From: Microglena sp. YARC
Lineage: Eukaryota > Chlorophyta > Chlorophyceae > Chlamydomonadales > Chlamydomonadaceae
Length of the DNA: 64,000 nt
Reading direction: 5' to 3'
NCBI GenBank assembly: GCA_022414725.1
Contig: CM039462.1
Span: 1,226,898 to 1,290,897 of the forward strand
In this document: piece after piece, positions 41,554-51,300 of the stretch
Layout: each line of letters starts with the position of its first letter
Position numbering within the stretch: position 1 is the first letter of the stretch
Program-made: the position numbers and the translations under genes
The notes under the pieces: model-generated
Seen by the model: only the letters and a program-made list of their open reading frames with translations
What the model was told of the DNA's origin: nothing
Database searches by the model: none

Positions 41554-44500
41554 GGGCTTGGCAGGGGAAGGTCGGATTATGTGGTGGCAAAAGATGTGTG
41601 TGTGTGTGTGTGTGCAGGAGGATCTGCAACTTCATCTTCCAGGTAGGATGGCGGCATTCTTAATTACATCATGTAACAATTTCAGTTCGCGTGAAGTCAG
41701 ACTGGACATGTAGCATGATGGTACGTATTCAGCATGGATGATAAGTAGTACAGCATCCTAGCTTCAAGTGATGGTGATAAGTAATATGTGATTAGTAATA
41801 AGTGATAAGTAATAAGTAATAAGTGATAAGTAATTAGTAATAAGTGATCAGGAATAAGTGATAAGTACGTAATAAGTAATAAGTGGTAAGTATGAGGAGC
41901 AGTCCAGACAATTCACTCATGCATTCGAATTGCCAGCTACATGACCAGGTGGGCCCTATGCAAGCAATCAAAATTTGTAGAGACTGTTCTGCAAGCAGAT
42001 TCATTACATTACCCTTATATTGTCTCAGACAGGCTATTGTCAGTTTTTTTTGCAACCCGTCGACAAATCGGTGACCCAGGTGCGACCACCGTGCGACCCT
42101 CAGGTGTGCGAGTTTAGAGCGAAATCGGCCCTTGGTCGCCACAAATGCGAAAAAAAGGCACTGCCTATAGTTGACCCAAAACAGGCCAGCTCCATAACAC
42201 CCGGGGGGTTCTCCCAAGCACCACCAGAATCACAGTGAACAAGCAATTTGTAGTAACTGTTCTGCCCAGTGACCCAGTCCTTATGAACTCGCTCTTGTCT
42301 TGGCTGGCATTGACGGGATTCCCAGCTACAAGTTCAGGTTCAGGTTTAGCTACAGGTGGGCCCCATGCAGGCACTCAAGATTGGTAGTAACCTTGCCGTC
42401 AAGCAGCAGGCACACTTGGAGTCCAGTACGGCACCAATAAAAATGTAATAATCATGATGATGATGATGATGATCATCATCATAAGAATTCACTCTTGTCT
42501 TGGCTTGTCGCTGTAGGGGTGAGACATATCCTCATGTGTGTGTGTGTGGAGGGGTGTCTAGGCTGTTGCTCTCTGCAAGACGCATCCTCAAGTCGAGCCA
42601 AGTGACAAGAGCTATGTCTAGTGAGGACGGGCAAGTACGTACATGAGCACATGCCATCTTCATCAGAACTCACTCTTGCCTAGGCTGCTGCTGTTTTGGC
42701 CAGACACATCCTCAAGTGGAGCCATGTGACAAGAGCTCTGTCTAGAGAGGAGGGGCAAGTACGTACATGAGCACATGCCATCTTCACCAGAACTCACTCT
42801 TGCCTAGGCTGCTGCTGTTTTGGCCAGACACATCATCAAGTGGAAGAATGTGACAACTAGCTCTGTCTAGTGAGGACGGGCAAGTACGTACATGAGCACA
42901 TGCCATCTTCGTCAGAACTCACTCTTGCCTAGGCTGCTGCTGTTTTGGCCAGACACATCCTCAAGTGGAAGAATGTGACAAGAGCTCTGTCTAGAGAGGA
43001 GGGGCAAGTACGTACATGAGCACATGCCATCTTCACCAGAACTCACTCTTGCCTAGGCTGCTGCTGTTTTGGCCAGACACATCATCAAGTGGAAGAATGT
43101 GACAACTAGCTCTGTCTAGAGAGGAGGGGCAAGTACGTACATGAGCACATGCCATCTTCATCAGAACTCACTCTTGCCTAGGCTGCTGCTGTTTTGGCCA
43201 GACACATCCTCAAGTGGAAGAATGTGACAAGAGCTCTGTCTAGAGAGGAGGGGCAAGTACGTACATGAGCACATGCCATCTTCACCAGAACTCACTCTTG
43301 CCTAGGCTGCTGCTGTTTTGGCCAGACACACCCTCAAGTGGAAGAATGTGACAACTGGCTCTGTCTAGAGAGGAGGGGCAAGTACGTACATGAGCACATG
43401 CCATCTTCATCAGAACTCACTCTTGCCTAGGCTGCTGCTGTTTTGGCCAGACACATCCTCAAGAGGAAGAATGTGACAAGAGCTCTGTCTAGAGAGGAGG
43501 GGCAAGTACGTACATGAGCACATGCCATCTTCATCAGAACTCACTCTTGCCTAGGCTGCTGCTGCTGTGGCCAGACACATCCTCAAGTGGAGCCATGTGA
43601 CAAGAGCTCTGTCTAGAGCGGAGGGGCAAGTTCGTACATGAGCACATGCCATCTTCATCAGAACTCACTCTTGCCTAGGCTGCTGCTGCTGTGGCCAGAC
43701 ACATCCTCAAGTGGAGCCATGTGACAAGAGCTCTGTCTAGTGAGGAGGGGCAAGTACATACATGGGTACATGCCATCTTCATCAGAACTCACTCTTTTCT
43801 TGGCTGGTGATGACGTGATGAGCTGCATCCTCAAGTGGGAGCATGTGACTAGAGCTCTATCTAGTGAGAAGGGGCAAGTACATAAACGGGTACATGCCAT
43901 CTTCATGTGAACTCACTCTTGTCTTCGCTGGCACAGACGGGTCCAGATGCATCCTGTGCAGCTCGGGGGGGAGTTTCATTGGACTGGCAGCCGACTTGGG
44001 TGGCCACGCTTTCACTGGTGGTTTTGTTTTCAGCGGATCCTCTCACACCCCGCTCTCGAGTTCGAAGAGGCAAGCTGCACAGAAGAGTGGAGCGGGGGTT
44101 GGGGTGAGTGGGGTGGGGGTTGGGGGAAGGTGGGGGTTGGGTTGGGTTGGGTTGGGTTCAGGTGGCATGGAGTGTGGGATGACTGCGGTTGGGGTGGGGT
44201 AAGGTGGGGAAGGGGGGGGATCCAAAGAGGCGAGCTGCACAGAAGACATGCACCAAAGGACAGCTTAGTGCTTACTTTGCATAGTCTTAGGAAGGCCAGT
44301 GATGACCCAAGAAAGGGATAGCTTCGTGCCAACTGGTGAACAGTGTCACATAACGTAGTGTGACCAAGTTTGATTGGCACTAGCAGCATTGGCACAACTT
44401 AGAATGACTGGCCTGGACTGATGAAGTCAAATTGGTAGTACTGGACTGAATTGGCTTGGCCTGGATTGAACTGAGTTGGATTGGCTTTATAAGCAGCATT

Positions 44501-47500
44501 GGCACAACATTTGTATTCAGATTTATTTTATTTTATTAAGATTATAATATTTGAGTTTACTAAGAGAGGACAGCCAGAACTTGGACTCCCACCCACCCAC
44601 CCACCCACCACCACCATCACCACACACACACATGCGTACCCCCTCCAGAGAATGACCAAGTTGGCAAGTTTTTTGGAAAAACATGATGACTGGACTGGAC
44701 TGATTAAGTCAAATTGGTAGGACTGGACTGAATTGGCTTGGACTGGATTGAATCGAGTCGGATTGGCTTGGCTTGGACTGATTGAGTCAACTTGATAGGA
44801 CTGGAATGATATGGCTTCAATGGGCACGAGACGCTGAGACCAACCTTCAACACAGGTGAACCCAAGGGACAAGTCCTATGCAGCATCGCAAGCGACGCGG
44901 AAAATTGGCGGAGTGTGTTGGCAACGGAACGAAAGGTGGCAACGATGGAGCTTACTGAAGCGAGTTAGTTACGCGACCGTTGGCTAACTTCAGGCTTCAA
45001 TTTTTTTGTCGGACGGACAAATGGGTAAACATGGGGGCTCCCGTCCCCTTGAAGAGGGGGCTCTGCCAAAAATAGGGGAATATAATTGTAGCACAAGCTT
45101 ATGAGTAATCCCTGAAGTGAAACCTTAGCTTCATATTAGTCAATTTTATAAGATTTGTGTGCCATCCTTTTTGAGAGAGTCTTCTACAGGCAGGGGCATT
45201 GGTGCCTCAAAAACTTAAACAACAAAATATTGGGCCATTTCATCAACAAAAGAACATGCACCAAGGTACTACATTTTGACAAATTGGTCAGCGCTTCAAA
45301 CGCACAAACGTCAAATTGGCCAGCGCTTTTTAGTGCTAAAAGCGCAAAAACTGCGCGATGCGCCCACAGGGGGTTGAAAAATGTGCGAAACGCACAGTGG
45401 GGCTCAAAAAGCGTGCGCAAAATCGCGCTGCTTTTTTTTTTGTTGCGCGCGCTTTGTAGCACCCTGAAATGCACCAATGCCCCTGCCTGTGAAAGACTTT
45501 CTTGCAAATCTAGTTAACGTTGCCTTTTAAATAAGACGCCTTTGCCTTTTAAAAATAAGTCTTAAAATACTCATTTTATCAGGCAAAGGCAAAACAAAGC
45601 TTTAAATAGCTTATGATACGCTCGAGGCAAACGCCCTCGCCCATCATCATATTATTAGTAGTATTAGCATTTAGTGACCCACCTGTTCTCTCGGATTCCA
45701 CTCTCATCATTGCCGTCCTTGCAACCAGGCTCTACAGACTGGCCGGAACCACCGCATCCGAAGTTGTCTCGTGTGTCATTTCCTGAGCCGTCCTCTTTGG
45801 AGCGATCTCCAGAGCTGCCAACATTGCCTCGCACGTCATCTTCCGAGCTGCCGTCCTTGGGTGCAGCGTCCCTGGATGGGACAGGGATGGCCGGATGGTG
45901 TGATTACACGGTGGTGGTAGTGGTGGTGTGGCAGTACGTATGGTGATGGTGGTGGTGGTGGTGGTGTGATTATGCCTACATTGCCTCCCACGTCATCTTC
46001 CGAGCTGCCGTCCTTGGGTGCAGCGTCCCTGATTGGGGGAGGGATGGCCGGATGGTGTGATTATACGGTGGTGGTAGTGGTGGTGTGGCAGTATGTATGG
46101 TGGTGGTGGTGGCGGTGGTGTGGCAGTATGTGTGAGTATACCTACACCGCCTCGCACGTCATCTTCGGGTATGGGATGGCCAGATGGTGTGATGATAAGG
46201 TGGTGGTAGTGGTGGTGTGGAAGTATGTATGGTGGTGGTGGTGGCGGTGGCGGTGGTGTGGCAGTATGTGTGAGTATACCTACACCGCCTTGCACGTCAT
46301 CTTCTGATCTGCCATCCTTGGGCGCGAGTGGGGGAGGGATGGCTGGATGGTTTGACTATACGGTGGTGGTTGTGGTGGTGTGGCAGTATGTGTGAGTATG
46401 CCTACACTGCCTCGCACGTCATCTTCTGAGCTGCCGTCCTTGCGTGCAGCATCCCTGAGTGGAAGGGAGGTTGATGGATGGTGTGAGTATGTGGTAGTGG
46501 TGGTGTGGCAGTATGTATGGTGATGGTGGTGGTGTGGCAATATGTATGGAGGTGGTGGTAGTGTGGCAGTACGTGTGATTATGCCTACATTGCCTTGCAC
46601 ATCATCTTACGAGCTGCCATCTTTGGGTGCAGTATCCCTGCGAGGGAGAGGGATGGGCAGATGGTGTGAGTACGTGGTAGTGGCAGTGGTGGCGTGGCAG
46701 TATATGTTAGTATGCATACATCGCATCACATGTCATCTTCTGAGCTGCCGTCCTTGGGTGCAGTGGCCCTAAGAGGGAGAGGGATGGATGGTGTGAGTAC
46801 GTGGTGGCGGTAGTGGTGGAGTGGCAGTATGTATGGTGGTGGCTAAGCAGGCTGGTAGCCTACCCCCCCACCCCGCCCCACACACACAGGGAATATGTGG
46901 ACTGGCTAGAAAGAGAGGGATGGATCAATCGAGTTAATATATATACAGTCCGACCAGCAGGCAGTGGCATGGCATGCATAGGGTGGGAGGATGCTTCGCT
47001 GACCAAGACCCCTCCTTGAATTCTTTGCAAGCATGTGGACAGGCTGGCAAGAGAGGATGGAGTGAATATATGGCTGTGTGTGTGAGGGAGAACACTAGGA
47101 CAACACTAGCACCACCACAACCACCACCAGCACAACACCAGCACCACAACCACCACACCAGCACCAGCACCAGCACCACAACCACCACCACCACCACACC
47201 AGCACCACAACCACCACCACCACCACACCAGCACCACAACCACCACCACACCACCACCACCACCACACCAGCACCACACCAGCACCACAACCACCACCAC
47301 AACACCAGCACCAACAACACCAGCGCCACCACCAATAACAACAATGCTGTATTTACCAGGCGCCCTCCTGTTTTCCGCAGCTTGTCCCATCAGCACCCAC
47401 TGATTTGACAGTGGTGCTCTTATCTTGGCTAGCTGCGTTCTCGGCACCTTCCTGCTTGTGGGCATCTAACTGACAGAGGCTGAAACCGCGCTGCAGGGAG

Positions 47501-48270
47501 GGTGAAGGATCCAGGGTAAATAAAAATAGTACAATGATAAAAGAGTAGATACAAATAGCACATTAGTAAAAAGGTAAATACAAATATTAAAATCGTAAAA
47601 GGATAAATACAAAGCCAGGGTAAATAGAAATAGTACAATAGTGAAAGGGTAAATTGAAATAGTACATTAGTAAAAAGGTAAATACAAATATTAAAATCGT
47701 AAAAGGATAAATACAAAGCCAGGGTAAATAGAAATAGTACAATAGTGAAAGGGTAAATTGAAATAGTACATTAGTAAAAAGGTAAATACAAATATTAAAA
47801 TCGTAAAAGGATAAATACAAAGCCAGGGTAAATAGAAATAGTACAATAGTGAAAGGGTAAATATAAATAGTAAAATAGTAAAAGGGTAAATACAAATATT
47901 AAAATAGTTAAAGGGTTATTACAAATCCAGGGAAGACACAAATAGTAAAATAGTAAAAGGGTTAATAGAAATAGTAAAATATGCTGGACGGGCATGGACA
48001 CGATTCAGCAGGATTAAGACCACCGGCAGGCAGTGTTTTTTATTTCAGATTTATCTAGGCAAGGTTGTGTACCTGGGTGGGCTACTCAAGCCTGATTTCA
48101 AAAAGGTTGAGTAGCTCATGGGTTTTTGTAGTGTGCGGCACAAAGCGGCACCCCTTTACAGTAAGGCGTGTGTGTGTGGGGTGGGGTGGGGGGGGCTACA
48201 AGGAGCACCTGGAGGAGAAGGTCGCAGGAGAAGACAGTCGTCCACCAAACTTCCCTTCTCATCACCCCCC

Positions 48271-48301
<31 letters not shown>

Positions 48302-51300
48302 ACAAACAGCAACACACCAACCCACGCCAACAAACACCAACCTTACCCCCCAAACACCAACCAACACCAACCCAACCCCCAATCACCAACTCACGCCAAC
48401 TAACACCAAAGCAACCCCCGGTCACCAGAAGACTGCAATCAGGCCAATCCAACAAACACCAACCCAACCCTTGGCCACCAGAAGACTGCGATCAGGCCAA
48501 TCCAACAAACACCAACCCAACCCTTGGCCACCAGAAGACTGCGATCAGGCCAATCCAACAAACACCAACCCAACCCTTGGCCACCAGAAGACTGCGATCA
48601 GGCCAAGCCAACCAACACCAAGCAACCCCTGGCCACCAGAAGACTGCAATCAGGCCAAGCCAACAAACATCCAAAGCAACCCCTGGCCGCCAGTAGACCG
48701 CTATCAGACCAAGCAATCGGATAGCCAGGTTGGTAAATATTTTGTAGGTTTCTTTTTGTGGTTGGCTCCAGTGCAAGCAAACGGGCTGGCCCCCTCAACC
48801 TCAAGCCTCGTAATAAGGCATACAAGGTGCTTCTGTGTAGGTTTCCTTTTTGGCGGAGCCTCCCCATCTGGGGGGCGAGAGCCCCCAGTGTTACCCATTT
48901 GTCTGTCCAACCATCCATCCATCCATCTGACCGTGATGAAGCCTGACACGTCAGCCAACGGCCTCGCAACTAACTGGCTTCCGTTGCCACCTGTCGCTCC
49001 GTCGCAATCACTCTCCGCCATTTTTTAGCGTCGCAGGCGACGCTGCATAGAACTTGTTCACTTGTCTTTTTAGGGCGGATGAATCTTAACAAGTAGTCGA
49101 TAGTTTTGTGAACAATTTTATTTGCATACGACTCGCCGATGAGTTCTACCTGGGTTCTGGATTTGTTGTTATTAGTAGTAGTATTATTAATTGTTAGTAT
49201 TATTATTATTGTTAGTATAATAATAATAATTATTATTAATTGTTAGTATTATTATTATTGTTATCGGGAGGGTGACAAAAATATCTGGTACCCCCCCAGA
49301 AAAGTTGGAAGAGTCAAAAAGGGGGGGGGGGGGGGGGGGGGGGTACCCCACCCCACCAAATTTAGATAACACCTAGCCCATGTTGTGGCAGATCATTTCC
49401 TTTAGTACCCTGCATTTTCAAAACCCCAGGGAATGTTGTGGATTGTTTCTAAACACGACTTGAACACGATTAAAAATTAATCCAATATGCCCCCCAGATA
49501 ACTCAAAAATTTAGCTGCCTTATAATTCCTTGCTTTCCTTTAACATAGTTTATAACTGACTTGCCTGGTATTGGCCTGAAACGTGCATGGGCTTGCTTCA
49601 TGAAACCTACCAAAAGGTCTAAATGTAACGACCACCTGCGCCCACCATGATTATGTCAGCTTCAAGGTGCACTAGCATGCTTTAGTTTGGGGTGAATAGC
49701 CAGCCAGGGCAGCTGCCTAGAATTTGCTGCCTGTGGCCTAAAATACAAGCCATGTCTCAAATCATTGTATGGGCCTGTAAGGGTCCATAAATTGCTCTGC
49801 TCTGAGTACACAACAAGAAGCTATTGTTAAGTTGATTATGCCCCTATCAGGCCTTCAACTTGCTCTGTTCCCCAAAAAGCACATCAGACAAGAAACTATA
49901 GTTGAGGCTGTCGAGGCTTCAACTTGCTCATCACAGCTGCCATGTGTGCCACCTCGTAAGCCCTAATTGGGGGTACTTGAGCCACACCACTGTGCTTTTC
50001 CTTGTGGTGGGACTCCATTCCGTACTTCCATGGTACTGACATGGAGGGATTTTCGCCTGAGTACCCTTGCAGAACTTCTTGTGCTGCTCGAACTGTTGCG
50101 ACCCCGCGAAATCAGTTGCCGACCGAGCACGAAGAGGACATGTGCATCCGTCATCGTTGTCAGACAGCAGGTGGCTATCGCTCAGGTCGACATGCTGCCT
50201 CTTGGATGAACTTTCGTCGTGAATAGACTCCTCGATGGTCCCATTCGACTTTGCAGTGCTAATTGATACATCCATGCCAAACCCAGACCAGGATAAGCAG
50301 CAGATCACCGGTACAGCTAGCAAGGTTTCGAACTTGAACTCGAAAGCGAAAGCAAATCGAGCTTGAATTACATAGCAGGTGTCTGGAAAGTATGGAATAT
50401 GAACGCTTGCATTAGGAAGAAGTCGTTGCACTTCTCCAGAGATGAGACGGAGCAGTCAGAAAAAAGTTAGGAAAAGGTTGGCAAGGGGGCGGGGAGGGAA
50501 GGGGGGGGTACCCCCCAAGAAGGTGCCCAGAATATCGCTGGACCCGGGGGTATCGATAAATCACGTATCCCCTAATAGAAACCACTGCCCGATACCCCAA
50601 CATGGGCCGTGCCGGACTTTCTATGGCTCCTGGCATCCTCCTGTTGTTGTTATTATTATTATTATTATTATTAATTGTTAGTATTATTATTATTGTTATT
50701 ATTATTGTTATTAACAGCCTGGTACCCTTGTTTGGAACTAACATAGGACTACAACATAAACATCTGCAATAGTCCAGTAGGGCGCCAAGAACAAGTCCTA
50801 GGCAGCAACGCAAGCGACGCGGAAAATTGGCGGAGATAGTTGGCAACGGAACGACAGATGGTAACAGACTGGAGCTGACCGAAGCCAGTTAGTTATCGGT
50901 TGGCTGACGTGTCAGGCTTTGTCTCAGTCGTTGGTCGGTTGCACAGACAGACAACGGGCGAATCTGTGGGCTCTCGCCACCCAGAAGGGGGGGCTTTGCG
51001 AAATATGTACTTCTCATTGACATCATCATCATCATCAAAACTTACATTTCGCCAGAACCACACGCGGGTCCATATAAGCCTTAGTTCGTTCTGCCTCAAA
51101 GGCTTCACGAGATAGTCTAGTGCACCCTTGGTGACGCATTTGATCACTTCTTCAGGGTCGTTCTGGGAACTCATTACTGCGAATGGGAAAGGTTAGGGAC
51201 AAGGTGGTGGTTAGGTGGTGGCAGGCTGTGCTAGAGGTGGTGGTGGTGGTTAAGTGGTGGTTAGGTGGTGGTTAAGTGGTGGTTGAGTGGTTAAGTGGTG

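Noticed and set aside
42280..43860. Regular repeats that might suggest a CRISPR-like array
   Set aside because: Units are contiguous tandem copies without unique spacers and derive from an exon end; the DNA is eukaryotic.
45155..45517. Opposed 107-120-codon ORFs
   Set aside because: They coincide with the family C element and reflect its palindromic, stop-poor composition.
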